Assembly (NCBI RefSeq): GCF_034190915.1
Contig: NW_026947484.1
Location: 211,618,657 to 211,682,656, forward strand
DNA: 64,000 nt
Source: Cavia porcellus
Taxonomy: Eukaryota > Chordata > Mammalia > Rodentia > Caviidae
Reading direction: 5' to 3'
Notes under the pieces: model-generated
Told to the model about the DNA's origin: nothing
Database searches by the model: none
The model's input: only the letters and a program-made list of their open reading frames with translations
Shown: positions 1-11,479 of the stretch, in pieces
Layout: each line of letters opens with the position of its first letter
Numbering within the stretch: the stretch's first letter is position 1
Translations under genes and position numbers: made by a program

Positions 1-650
1 GATGTTCATGGAGGGGCGAATGGCTGCATGTCTGGTGCTGGCCACCCTGCTGAGGCCCCATCAGAAAGTGTCCACCATGGGAGGCGGAGGGATGAGCCTC
101 ATCTAGGTTCTGTCCTCCAGCAAGGCAGATCCTCAGCCCAAATCCCAGATTCCCATGGAGGCTCTGGGCAGACAGAGGAGCAGCCAGCCTGAGGGCCCTG
201 AGGGTGGAGTAATGGCCTTGGCCATGTGGAAGAGGCCAGCAGGGCAGGACTGGGAACCAAGGAGCAGACGCATGCCCCGCCTGGGGTCAACCAGACTGTT
301 AGCCAGAGGCAGGACCCGCTCCATGTCTCATTCTGCGTGCCACCCCCGAGCCCCAGGTCCAGGCCTGTCTAGACATGCAGACAGGTGATTAAGGGAGAAA
401 TTGAAGCCTCTCCCCTCTCCCCAGGCCAAAGAAGCAGGGATAATCAGTGGAAGAGAGCCAGGGGGCAGACAGCCAACCCTTGGAGATAAGCACCCTCGAG
501 GGTAGCCCCTCCCTATGAAAACACTCTCGGCTGCAGCCCTGAAGGACTGTGGGTTTCTAAGAGCAGCAGAGGTCCCTGTGGGCTTCCCGTGTATCCTGTC
601 AGGAAACTGCAGAGACAGCACAGACTTCACATGCCAGCAGAAGCAAGAGA

Positions 651-815
651 TGGTAGTTCAGCCTGTAACCCCAGCACTGGTAGGCTGAGGCAGGAGGATC
701 AGCAAGTCTAACTAGCTTGGGTAACTTAATGAGACCTTGTTCCAAAATAAGAATCCTAAAAGGTACAGCTCAGAGGGAAGGCCCTGCATTCAATCCCCAT
801 ACCTCAGAGAAGAGG
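651..815 (+). repeat. Composite SINE, B1-like head plus ID-like tail (B1-dID type)
   Basis: A B1-like half (CCTGTAACCCCAGCACT, GAGGCAGGAGGATC, GAGACCTTG) is followed by an ID-like half (TACAGCTCAGAGG, TTCAATCCCCATACC). The same order recurs elsewhere in the window. Confidence 0.75.
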
Positions 816-1150
816 TGCCACTAGACATGGGGTTTAGTCTGGGCTCCATTTCCAAGCTGGGTGGTCCTGGCAAGTGCCACCCTGGACCCTCAGTTCCCTC
901 CTGGGAGCTTGCAGAGAAGCGAGATGACACCTGGGACTGACACTGGCACAAGGCTGGCTCTGTTCATTGGTGGCCCTTTCCCGGTGCAGAGCAAATCCAG
1001 TTTGTCAAATGGACCAACATGGGAAGCTGCATTGGCTCTTCTGCCATCTGAGAACTCTTGTGATTTCCTTAGCAGTATCTTCCATAAGTGTCAGACTTCC
1101 AAGTAGTTTGGTTTTTTGGAGGAAAAGTGTTAGTCTTGAATGTGAATCTT

Positions 1151-1226
1151 TGGTACCGGGGATCGAACTCACGACCGCCTGCTTGCAAGGCAGGTGCTTA
1201 TGCCACTGAGCTAAATCCTCAGCCCC
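1151..1226 (-). repeat. ID SINE (tRNA-Ala-like)
   Basis: Read on the - strand it has the A-box (TTAGCTCAGTGGCATAAG) and B-box (GAGTTCGATCCC). It is flanked by a 14-base target duplication, TGAATGTGAATCTT (1137-1150) and TGAATGTGAGTCTT (1227-1240). The A-rich tail is almost absent. Confidence 0.92.
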
Positions 1227-1269
1227 TGAATGTGAGTCTTATTGTTGGATGTTAAATCCAGGCTTCAGG

Positions 1270-1368
1270 AGCCGGGGATATAGCTCAGCAGCATAAGCGC
1301 CTGCCTGGCAAGTGCAAGGTCTTGAGTTCAATTCCCCATACCTAAAAAAATAAAAATAAAAAATAAAT
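1270..1368 (+). repeat. ID SINE
   Basis: It carries GGATATAGCTCAGCAGCATA, GCGCCTGCCTGGCAAG and GAGTTCAATTCCCC and ends in an A-rich tail. It lies 45 bases from the opposite-strand ID at 1151-1226. Confidence 0.92.
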
Positions 1369-1789
1369 CCAATCTTGAAATTCACTTCTCTCAAAGTTTA
1401 TCCTCTTCCTGCAGCTCTTGCCTGGCCCGTGCCTCAGGAGCTTGCGGTGTGGGCAGGGGACGTGGCAGTGTTTGCCTTGGTCTTTCATTACGGGGCCACA
1501 TCCATTTTTTCTTAGCTTTGCTGGTGGTACTGAGATGTCCACAGTTAAAACAGGCAACTCTTTCATGGAGCTGAGCTGAAATCCTTCAGAATCCCCCTCC
1601 CCGAGTGGGTGTTCCCCCTCCATCTCCTCTCTGAGTTACCTCTTATGAGGTTCCCAAACCCCTGGTCCCCAGCCTCTGACTGCTGTCACCTCAGGTTCCA
1701 GAACGTGGCCCTTTGGGATGTTCCCCAAATCTCTCCTTTCAGGTCCACCTGACCCCTGTTACTCCCCTATACCCTGAGGCTATAAACAC

Positions 1790-1935
1790 GATGCATTCGT
1801 TTCCTGTCACATAATGAATTACTTGACAGTGAACTTACAAAGGAGTATTATTTTAGCTCACGGCTTCAGAGGTTTAAGTGCATGCTGTTTGGCCCCATTG
1901 CTTTGAGCCTGTAGTAAGGTAGCAGATAGGAGGGG
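1790..1935. repeat. Probable medium-copy dispersed repeat
   Basis: The words TTTCCTGTCAC, AACTTACAAAGGAG, TTTTAGCTCACGGCTTCAG and CCATTGCTTTGAGCCTG resemble a repeat that I associate with rodent genomes. A second copy starts near 16050. I cannot name the family. Confidence 0.45.
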
Positions 1936-3699
1936 ATTGGGGGAGCAGCCCTGCTCCCCTGGGAGCTGGGGGTCCAGCTTGGTGGTGGAGCCCACAGTTA
2001 GCAGGTACAAGATCTTGTGTTCAATCCTCCCTAAAGAAGAAAAGAAAGATGCAGACTACAACACTCTAGAGGGTAGAACACCCCCATCGCTGCCCTTCTC
2101 TGCTCTGCTGTGTGACAGCCCTGCGAGCCTCTCACCCTGACAGCTCACCAGCACAGCTTCAGGCGTGTGTCAGAGGACCCTGGCTGGCTCACAGGACTCT
2201 CCCCATGTCCCAGCCAGCAGCTCAGCAGCATCCCACTGGGAAGTAAGCCTGGACTAACCTCTTGCTGCAGCCCTGCAACCATGACATGGCCTGGCACAGG
2301 AGGATGCATCAGCACTGCACCTCATGCCCATCACCACCAACCCCAGGACAATTTCCAGCCTCCAGTACAGCCTGGGGAGTCAGAGGGATGCAGGTGACCA
2401 GACGCACTTTGCTGATTCTTGAGTCCCACATGGATGTGTCTAGAGCTTCTCTTCACAATGGGGAGACACAAACCATTGTATTTGTAGCTTTAAAACTTTA
2501 GCTAAAAATCCTGAAGAGTAAGAAAGTCCCACTCAACAGTTTTTAGCAAGACAAAGCATTCATATTGTGGGGTCAGGATTTTCAGTTTCTTTAGGAATTT
2601 ACAAAATCATCTGGCTACTGGAGGTTTTGATTCCCTCAAAGGATAGAAGCAGTGTTGTGTACATCAGCCTAAGGCACCAGGCTCAAAACTAGAACCAAGA
2701 GATCCCAGTCTGTCCCCAAGCAAGCTATGAGGCATGTCCCTTCTGCCCTTCCTCACCAACACAATGAAGGGGAAAACTGAATTAAGGTCTCCTGCACTTT
2801 TTAACAGCCTACAAATTTAAGCCATTTTTATCATCAGACTACAGAAAACTCATGAAGCACATAATTTGACAAATCCTACACAGCTGGCTCCTGGTCAAAA
2901 GAACAGTCCAGCACCCCTCAGGCCCCAGGTACCCTGGCATCACCCAGAGGAAATCCCAGCTCTGACTTTCATCAAAATCACTATCTCACTTTTCCTCATA
3001 ATTTGATCAAGTATATACATCCCTAAAAAGTACTGTCACTTGTTTTTTCCTGATGAGATTTTCTGATAATGGAGCAGTGCAGAATGTATCACTTTGTGTA
3101 GTTTCTTTGTTTAACATTCTTTGGGGAGACTCACCCATGTTGTGAGTAGCTGTGGTTCATGCTTTTTTGTTGTTGTTCTTGCTTTTTCATACTGTGTAGC
3201 ATTGCTTTATAATGAATAGACCATGATTTAGTTATGTTGCAGGACATATGAGTTCTCAGTCCAGTACTTTTAACAAACACACTCCCATTCCACGTACAGC
3301 CATATAAATTCAATGCTGATTTCTTTATGAACTCAAGAACTTTTTTTTTATTTAAAGAGAGAAGAAAAAAAAAGAAAGGACATAAAAAACAATGCAGTAA
3401 AAGGGTACAAATAATACAGTATTTCTAGAAAAAAATATATACAGTACGAAATCACCAGTTATCAGGCTACACATTATCTTCCCAAAAACAGTTGTCCATA
3501 TCACTAAATTAAAGCATATAAAGTAAACATTCATACAGCAGAATTGGAGACAGTTCCGTTCAATGATCTAACAAAAGCTCAGTTATATGGTTTTCTGTCC
3601 CACACTCTCGAACATACCTGCGGTTATATCCCTTAGTCCACCTTACTTTCCTCTCTTTTTTTACAGTAACAATTAGACTTTTAGGGTTTTATTACTCTC

Positions 3700-4440
3700 A
3701 CGGTTCTTATTACTTTTTTGAAGAGAATAAAAACAAATGTGACTAAGCAAAACAGAGTCAGTTAGAACAGAAGGGTGGGCATAGCACATGATGCAAAAAT
3801 AGAATACCAGGTGATCAAAAGTGGTTACTATTGTGCCTCTTGCTATTTTCAAATTGAGTTGTCTATATCATCAGGTATAATAGAATTGATCAAAACAATA
3901 TGGAACAAAACCAATAAAATCTACACTGAGGACCTTACAGGACTTCAAAAAAAAAAAAAAGATGATAGTCAATCCATATTGGGCATCATAATATATCTTA
4001 TTCCCTTCAAAGTGATTGCCTATACCCTTAAACTTGATACTATCAAACAAAATAGAATATATAATAATCAGACAGAATAAGATGGGAAGAGCAATACTGG
4101 GGTTCAAGTCAGGTTAATAGGACAACAAAAAGGTTACTATAATATGTCTCATTATTCTTTAATTTAGTTTTCCCTTAATTAAAAAAATGAGAGAAAATAG
4201 ATTAATTTAAAAATAGGGGGAAGATTGAGATAAGAGAGGACATTGTAATAGAACAACACAGGGCAGAACCGAGCAATTCAAGCATCATTGTGTTTCACCA
4301 CCAGATAATCTAACATAATAGTAGTCACCATAGTGCCTCTTTCCTTAAATTATTTGAGTGTAACTTCGCGTGCTATAATATCAAGCGTATCTAGGCAGTG
4401 TGAAGCCTTTCAAGAGAATGCAAGAATTACAGAATATAGA
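3700..4440. repeat. A/T-rich block with a recurring internal motif
   Basis: Related words recur at 3822 (GGTTACTATTGTGCCTCTT), 4129 (AGGTTACTATAATATGTCTC) and 4322 (AGTCACCATAGTGCCTCTTT), each followed by a T/A-rich run. The preceding bases are also loosely similar. It could be a degenerate tandem array or part of an unknown transposable element. Confidence 0.4.
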
Positions 4441-4479
4441 ACCTGCTAAACTCAAGAACTTGAGTTTGCCTTTCAAATA

Positions 4480-4627
4480 GCCAGGTATAGTGCCATATGC
4501 CTGTAATCTCAGTACTCAGGAGGCTGAGGCCAGAGGATTACCACAAAGTCATCCTGGGCTAAATAGCGAGGTTCAAGGCCACCTGAACCACATAGTGAGA
4601 ACCTGTCTCAAAACAAAACAAAAAACA
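4480..4627 (+). repeat. B1-like SINE
   Basis: 7SL-derived: GCCTGTAATCTCAGTACTCA, GAGGCTGAGG and ACCTGTCTCAAAAC with an A-rich tail. It shows the extra internal segment (CGAGGTTCAAGGCCACCTGA) typical of B1 copies in this window. Confidence 0.9.
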
Positions 4628-4899
4628 ACCCATAGGAAAATCTCTTTATCAAGTCTCAGGGTGACTGCTAGTTTGTTGTTTTTTCTACTCTTTTTTGGCA
4701 AATTCTGATTGTAGGGACATAATTCATGTTCCTCAACATAAGTAATAGCTTAAGATTTTTCCCCAGACTTGGGTCATTAAACAAAATGAATACCATGGTC
4801 AAACAATTGGGCGTTTTCTGCAGGTTATCTAGAGAATGATTAAACATATACATCTTAGAAATATACTCTGAAAGTATAGCATTATAAAAAGTGTTTTCT

Positions 4900-5001
4900 G
4901 GGGCTGGGGATTTAGCTCAGCGGCATAAGCGCCTGCCTTGCTAGCAGGCAGTCGTGAGTTCGATTCCTGGTACCGATAAAAACGAAAAAGACAAAAAAAT
5001 A
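4900..5001 (+). repeat. ID SINE, young copy with perfect target duplication
   Basis: It has the consensus-like GGGGCTGGGGATTTAGCTC start and GGTACCGATAAAAA tail. The 14-base duplication AAAAAGTGTTTTCT flanks it at 4886-4899 and 5002-5015. Confidence 0.96.
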
Positions 5002-6094
5002 AAAAAGTGTTTTCTTTTTTGGCCTGTTTAGGCAAACTCTTCACGCCTTTTCTGGGGCTGGCTCTACCCAACTGGCAATGCACAGGTATGAATTAAGCAG
5101 GAATGACCCTAAAGTTTTGCTGCCAGAGGTGTTGAAAGGTGCCACAGACTGCTCACACAGGCCCACTTTCAGCCTAAACAGCAAATGAATTCCCCCATCC
5201 GGAGATTAAATCCCCTCCATAACCTGTAAAACAACCCTGGGTCCCACAAAGAGACCATAGCAGGCAGTGGGCAGTGAGCTCAGGAAGGAAGGACAGGACC
5301 ACCCCTCTGCAATGCCCTGAGTGGCACAGGCAAGCACTCCTGCAGAAATCAATTGATACTTTTAAAGCTAATGCTTTAAACATGTGTAGACTAAGGCTTA
5401 ACTATAGATATTAAAAAGTATAAGTAGCTGCCCAAGCCCAGGCAGCACTGCCCAGGATAGAACCTCAGACAACACCAGCTAAGCCAAAGCCTTTTTCCCT
5501 GGGCCAGTGTGAGCATGGGGCATTGATGGAGGTCCTTGAAGAAGGGACTGACACTCAGTGGCAGAGTCACAGTCACACTCTGAAGGCTGTTGGTGGACTC
5601 ACTTGCAGTCCTTTTGTCGACTACATAAAGCCTTTTTCTGGAACCATGGACAGTGGCCACTTGATCCCACTCTCTAGGGTCCTTGAGTGAGCAAGCCTAG
5701 CTAAGGTGAAAGTTTTATGGAATTTTATCCTAAGGAGGCTGTCCGATCAAGTGTTCCCTGGTTACTTTTAAAAGTCTGTTAGGGTGGAGGTGCAAAAGCC
5801 CCACCTCCCTCGTTGACTTTGTGGCCATCTGAGGGTATGTGCCTGTGAATAGTTTCTGCTCTTTGCATGCCGCAGGGCCTTTCGGGTGACCCTCTGGCCC
5901 CATCCTTGTTGGTTGATTGGACACCCCCACCCCCAACCCCAGTACATCTCCATCAGTACAGAGGCAAGCAAGAATAGAAACATATCTAGTACCATCTGGG
6001 GATGGCTAAGTCCCCACTTCCACCCCGCCTGCTCCACCCCCGTGCGTCCTGGACACTCCGCCATCGCCGACCCCATGTGTCTGTGTCCCCGCAG

Positions 6095-6981
6095 GTTTCG
6101 GGATGACCACGCCTGCCACCGTGGGCGGAAAGGCCTTCCTCATTGCCTACGGGCTGTTCGGCTGCGCGGGGACTATCTTGTTCTTCAACCTCTTCTTGGA
6201 GCGCATCATCTCGCTGCTGGCCTTCGTGATGCGCGCATGCCGTGAGCGCCGCCTGCGCCGCAGTGGGCTGCTGCCCGCACCGCTGCGCCCCGAGGCCGAC
6301 GGGCTGGCGGGCTGGAAGCCCTCGGTGTACCACGTGCTGCTCATCCTGGGCCTCTTCGCAGTGCTGCTGTCCTGCTGCGCCTCGGCCATGTACGCCAGCG
6401 TTGAGGGCTGGGGCTACGTGGACTCGCTTTACTTCTGCTTCGTCACCTTCAGCACGATCGGCTTCGGGGACCTGGTGAGCAGCCAGCGCGCCGCCTACCG
6501 CCACCAGGGCCTCTACCGCCTAGGCAACTTCCTCTTCATTCTGCTCGGCGTGTGCTGCATCTACTCGCTCTTCAACGTCGTCTCCATCCTGATCAAGCAG
6601 GTGCTCAACTGGATGCTGCGCAAGCTGAGCTGCGCCTGCTGCGCGCGCTGCTGCCCGGCGCCCGGCGCGCCCCTGGCCCGGCGCAACGCCATCACGCCGG
6701 GCTCGCGCCTGCGCCGCCGCCTGGCCGCGCTCGGAGCCCGCCCCGTGCCGCGCGACCCGGACGCCGAGGGCCGCCGCCTGTCGGGCGAGCTCATCTCCAT
6801 GCGCGATCTCACGGCCTCCAACAAGGTGTCGCTGGCGCTGCTGCAGAAGCAGCTGTCGGAGACAGCCAACGGCCACCCGCGCGGCGCGTGCGTTCCCGCG
6901 CGCCAGAACGGCTTCTCGGGCGGCGTGGGCGCGCTGGGCATCATGAACAACCGGCTGGCGGAGACCAGTGCCGCCAGGTAG
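6095..6981 (+). CDS. KCNK12: KCNK12 (THIK-2) two-pore potassium channel, last coding exon
   Basis: This exon encodes the C-terminal two thirds of THIK-2, a two-pore-domain K+ channel subunit that assembles as a dimer, also with THIK-1 (KCNK13). It opens after CAG at 6094. Its first bases complete a Gly codon begun in exon 1, followed by Phe-Gly, so the junction splits the first selectivity filter (GFG). Counting from the Met at 6103, M2 is about residues 11-32, M3 about 76-97, the second pore loop has TIGFGDL at 118-124, and M4 is about 141-165. A Cys cluster (CACCARCC, 177-184) and an Arg-rich cytosolic tail follow. The stop TAG is at 6979-6981. The NNRLAETSAAR end and overall similarity point to KCNK12 rather than KCNK13. 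The M2-M3 linker looks a few residues shorter than human as I recall it. Known family biology: THIK-2 alone is largely silent because of an N-terminal ER-retention signal, which would be in exon 1, outside the window. Overlapping frames on both strands are GC-rich shadows. Confidence 0.97.
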
Positions 6982-7045
6982 AGCGCTCTCCGGAGCTGGC
7001 GCTTTCTTAATCTTTATCCAATAAAATGAAACCAAAAAAAATTTT
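6982..7045 (+). other. KCNK12: KCNK12 3'UTR (short form)
   Basis: From the stop codon to just past the AATAAA there are only about 60 bases. The conserved-looking coding GC richness ends here and an A/T-rich run follows the signal. The cleavage site itself is inferred. A longer form using a downstream signal cannot be excluded. Confidence 0.55.
7020..7025 (+). promoter_or_regulatory. KCNK12: Poly(A) signal AATAAA of KCNK12
   Basis: A canonical AATAAA lies 39 bases after the stop codon, followed by A-rich and then T-rich sequence (7033-7053) of the kind found around cleavage sites. Confidence 0.65.
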
Positions 7046-9963
7046 ATTTTTAAAGAAATGCTATTTGGCCAGGTCCGATGTTATGAAGGGCAGATTTTAG
7101 AGGATCCTGCCTCCCTCGTGAGTCCCCTCTTGGAGAACCGCGGTCCCCATCCAGCGGGTTCTCCAGGGAGAAAAAGTGGCACCCCAAGGCGCCCACCTGG
7201 CGGGAGCTGCAGCAGGGAGAACGCCACTCCCGGGCTCTGCAGACTGGCACCAAACCCTTTCTCATCCTCATAAGCAGCTGGCAACCCCAAAGCATATGGT
7301 GCATCTTTTCATGGCTCCGAATTACCTCCGCAGCATTTAGAATCCTGGCCCAGCCTAGCAGCTTCCTTCTGGTCGTCAGAAGTGAGATAGTCACAGTTTT
7401 GACAGGTGGGGGTGGGGACAGCCATATGTTGCCTCCCGTGTGTGTATATATAGAAGAGCCACTACACACAGAGAATGCTGTAGTATTATGCAAGGAGATG
7501 AGGCATAGCACCCACTTGCGGACTGTGGCATTTCCCCCACATTTGGAAATTGCAAATGGTAAGGGGCTTAGCTGGCCTTTCCCAGCCCAGAGATCGCACG
7601 ATCGGCACAGCACACAGGGCGGCAACCAGCTCAGGAGGAGAGCGAGTCCTCAGGCACAGGGTCCTAGCTCTGCTTCATCCAGAGCCCCCCAGTCCCCCCA
7701 CACTTGCGAGATCTATCCACGCGCAGGAATTCTCTGCATTATTGATGAAACTGTGTGACACGTCTCGAACAAGAGGGTTTTTTTTTTTTTTAACTACTGT
7801 TGATCAGTTCAACTTTTTTCCTTTTTAAAGAGCACAGCCCCCCACCCCCGTCCCTGTGAGTCAGGTTGCTGCTAACTACACCAGGAATCCAAAGCAGCCA
7901 TCTACAAATATCAGGGCTTTTGGCTCCAGAGCCTGTGGAGGGCACGGAAGGACAGAATCAAGGAGTGCATGTCTTCAGTGCAGTCTGCAGTGGGGGTGGA
8001 GAGAGGTAGGAGGCAGGGAGCTGGCAGCCGGGAAAAGAACTTGAGGGTTATCGTCATGGTGTGTGTGATCCTTAAGCTGAGGGACAGATTCTCCTGGACT
8101 CTGCAACTTGTGGGTCTAGGGATGGAGAATGTGCTTTGAAACAGTGCTTTTCCACTCTTGTTTTTTACTTAAAGAAATGTTGACCCAAAGGACACGATGT
8201 GACCACATTTGACATGAAGTGTTAGAAAAGCACCAGCTTGCCTGTCTCCGGCAGTGCCGTGACCCCTCCCTCATTGGCACTGTGTCTGTAGCACACACGC
8301 ACATGTCCACACTCACATGCGCGTGCTCACATGCAAACAGTATTAAGAGTCGTGCTTGAAAGTCAAGACTCCCAATTTACAGCAGGAGGGAAAATGAGTT
8401 GGAGTCTCTGGGACTCTCAAGCCCCTTGGAGATAATTTCTAAGCAGGTTGGGATTGTGTTTTAAACACACGATCTGGGGTAAAGCCAGTGAGGGGTAGGC
8501 AGTAGGCTCCTGGGGGAGCTGTAGCTCCTGGACTGTGAACCCCCGTCTAAATGGTGGCTGCAGTCACACGAAAGGGGCACACACCGGGGAGCATGTGTCT
8601 TTAGTACAGGCCCTGTCACAGGACTTAAAATCAAGTTCCAGATCTATCCCTTTAAAAGCAGGAACCACTGAAAAGCATCCAATTAGAGATATCACCTAGG
8701 CAACAGAGAGTGACTGGGGATCTGAGCCATCCCAAAGGGAAAGTGGAGATCCCATGGTAGGGGTATCTGGACCTTGAGGACTTAGTCTGCAGGCAAAATA
8801 GCAGCCCACCCAGGGGAAGAGAGTTGGCAACGACACTCTAGGCCTAAGGCCGAGCTCCAAGACTCCACAGCTAGACCGACATAATGAGGTGTTTGTGCTG
8901 CCCAGCGAGCAGCCAGCACGCATGGCAGGCTGAGTCCGTGGGGAAGACCAGGACCTGCCTCCAGAGAAAGGCAGCATGTTCCTTAGCTGTCTCCTCTGTC
9001 TGCCCTAAGTTGCTTATGCTGCAACCTTAGCTGTTTTTTATTTCCTTTCCTGCACCCTGGCTTTGGAAGGTAGCAATGATGGGCAGTTTGAGCAGGCTTC
9101 TAACAGAACCATAGCATGGTTTGAATCCCACCTCCCTTCCCTTTGACAGTTTCCTAGAGAAATGCTAGTCCTCTAAGACAGAATGATGGCTCAGGATTCA
9201 GGGTCACATGAGCATTTGTGTCTACATTCCCCTGGTCCCCACCCCAACCTCAGTGGCACTGCCTACTACAGCATACTGTCATCCTTCCCAGAAGGCCTGG
9301 GGTACAGTTCCCATGAACCCTGACGTCCTGGGTCAGGAGACTTATGAGCTATAAGGGACAGATAGTTTGGCCCATGCGTGAGGGTAAGCACTGAGAAGGG
9401 ATAGGTCCCTTCCAGCATCTGGAGACCAGTGACATTGACAGAGACCCTATGCAGGTCCTTCAGAACCTCAGGCTAAGAAGGCCTCCATTTTCCCAGCTGC
9501 CAACGCCTCCCCCACCACCAGGGAGGCCTCTAGTTGACCACAGCTGGTAGCTAACTGCAGCCGGCAAATTGCTCAGCTCGCAGAGCTGCTCCCCCACTTC
9601 AGGCCCATTCCCTACCACATGCCGAGCCTATGGCTGCCATAAAGCAGTGTGGTCCCAATGCGCTCTTACCACCCAGCTGCGGCTGCACAGGAGCCAGGGT
9701 GTTCAAACTAGGCCTTTGCAGGGTTGAGCGGGCAGGTGAAGGGTCAGTCTCCTCAGCCTCAGAGTAAAGCCTGAGGCCCCAGGCCTGGGGAAGGATCCAA
9801 AGGCTCAGGAGGTCTTAGGCCCTCAGCTGGTGGAAAGTATCACAACCAGGCATTTATGCAGCATCATGGACAAGCATGCACACGTGCACACTGCAGCCTT
9901 ACCAAGAGCTCCCAGGCCTCTTCCCCCTAGACAATCCTAGTCCAGGACACTTGAAGAAGAAAG
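7046..9963. other. Intergenic, no gene seen
   Basis: Sequence directly 3' of KCNK12. It is moderately GC-rich and carries no SINE that I recognise. A T-run at about 7778-7791 and an imperfect CA/CG-alternating stretch (8290-8340) are the only low-complexity parts. No open frame looks conserved. Confidence 0.6.
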
Positions 9964-9964
9964 A

Positions 9965-10160
9965 TGCCAGCCTTGTGTATTGGTGCATGCCTATAATCCC
10001 CAACTATTCAGGAGGCTGAGGCAGGGTATCACAAGATGAAGGCCAGCCTGGGCAACTTAGTGAGACTCTGTTTCAAAATAAAAAGCAAAAAGGGATGGGA
10101 ATGTGGCTCAGTAGTACAGTGCCCCTGGGTTCAAACCCCAGTGCCACAAAAAAACAAGAA
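9965..10160 (+). repeat. B1-dID composite SINE
   Basis: A B1-like part (GCCTATAATCCCCAACTATT, AGGAGGCTGAGGCAGGG, GTGAGACTCTGTTTCAAAAT) is followed by an ID-like part (GAATGTGGCTCAGTAGTACA, GGTTCAAACCCCAGTGCC) and an A tail. Confidence 0.88.
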
Positions 10161-11354
10161 AGGTTTCTCATGTTTCACTTTCCAGAGTTTCTCAAGGGCC
10201 TTGGGGAGCTTTTGTGTTTTACCTAGAAGCCATCAGCTGTACCCCAAGTCCAACCCTGAAAAAAAATCACTGCTCCAGGCCTCAGGAGCCTCTGTCCCTT
10301 AGACAGACCCCCAGAAAACCCCGCTTTCCACAGCCTCTGGGGCAAGGAAGGGGTGCTAAACCCCCGACCTGGAAGAAGCTTCCAGGGAGCTGAGGCAGAC
10401 CTAAGCCCCCTGAAGGGGCGGCCACAGGAGGTGAGAGGTGAGCTTTTCTGTCTTACTGTAACTTTTTACTCTTAAAACACAAAAAGCACAATTCTCCATT
10501 CCATCTGGAAATCATGTCTGGATAGCACCTTGGGCCCTTCTGGGTCCTGAAGAGGCACCAGGTCTTTGTCATCTGTCGCAGCAGTGGTTGTGTGGTGTAA
10601 CTACAACCTAACACTCCTGAAGGCTGCTGTGCTGGGTGGGATGGGGTGGAACCCTGCTGATGCCACTTCTGAGCCCCAAAAGGCTCAGCAACATGGATTG
10701 GGGCCTGGACTCTTGGCGTGGAGCAGCTGTCCACCCTCAGACTCCTGGAGCAGCTGTGCCATGGAAAACGAGCTTGGGCACTGACCTGGCCGAGCCTGCC
10801 TCCCTACAGAAGCTGGTCCTGGCTTTATGACTCTCACTCAGGATGGGGGCTGGAGCATGTGGCAAGCCTGCGGGGGTTCTGGAATGGCAGGTGGTTCTTT
10901 TCCAAGTGACCCTTCAAGAGAGGGCTGGAAGGGTGATTCAACTAAGGATGAATAAAATGCAGCCTGCCACCCCCTGCACTGTTTGCTTTCTGTGTGTGAC
11001 ATGCCACCTCTTTCCTCCTTCCTGTTCCATCTCTTTTCTGCAGTGCCTGGAAGCTGATGGCAGCCACAAGGAGCCCTGCTCCAGAGCCAGGGACTCCAAT
11101 CGAGCCCAGGTCACCCAGGCCAAATGATGGTCGTGGGCTCCGGGCTGGCTGTGCTCTTTACTCTCTTCAAAGAGCACAGAGGCCCCGGCCCACTCAGAGT
11201 TTCTGATTCCATGGGTCTAGGAGAAATGAGACAGCACTGGGCTATTATTATAATTGTTGTTTTTGTTGGGATATTTACTATTATTTTTGTTTTGAAGTTG
11301 CCCAGGTGATTCTACGGGTCAGCCATGGTCTTGAACCTACACTATCAACAAAGC

Positions 11355-11478
11355 ACTGTATCTGGGTGTGGTGGCACACACCTGTCACCCCAGCCCTTGG
11401 GAGGTTGAAGCATGAGGACTGCAAGTTTGAGGCCAGCCTGGGCTGCATACTAACACCCTGTTCCCAAAATAAACCCAA
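11355..11478 (+). repeat. B1-like SINE
   Basis: TGGGTGTGGTGGCACACACC, GGGAGGTTGAAGCATGAGGA and GAGGCCAGCCTGGGCTGCAT identify a monomeric 7SL-derived SINE. Confidence 0.88.
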
Positions 11479-11479
11479 G

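Larger units (their letters stand above)
1..6094 (+). other. KCNK12: KCNK12 intron 1, 3' part
   Basis: This stretch lies upstream of the KCNK12 exon 2 acceptor. No CpG-rich first exon encoding the channel N-terminus, M1 and first half of P1 is visible, so exon 1 must lie beyond the left edge. The intron holds several SINEs (listed separately), an A+T-rich block at about 3340-4440 and otherwise apparently unique GC-moderate DNA (1-640, 1370-1790, 2040-3340, 5020-6060). The end shows a C/T-rich tract followed by CAG at 6092-6094, a normal acceptor. Short open frames here have no recognisable domain and I do not call genes from them. Confidence 0.8.

Noticed and set aside
3775..4080. 101-codon + frame in KCNK12 intron 1
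   Set aside because: A/T-rich, Ile/Lys-rich product with a Lys run from an A homopolymer and no domain.
6520..7035. 171-codon open frame on the - strand across KCNK12 exon 2, and the 152-codon + frame at 6552-7010
   Set aside because: Shadows of the GC-rich coding exon: low-complexity Ala/Arg/Pro-rich products without domains, and the KCNK12 frame is clearly the real one.
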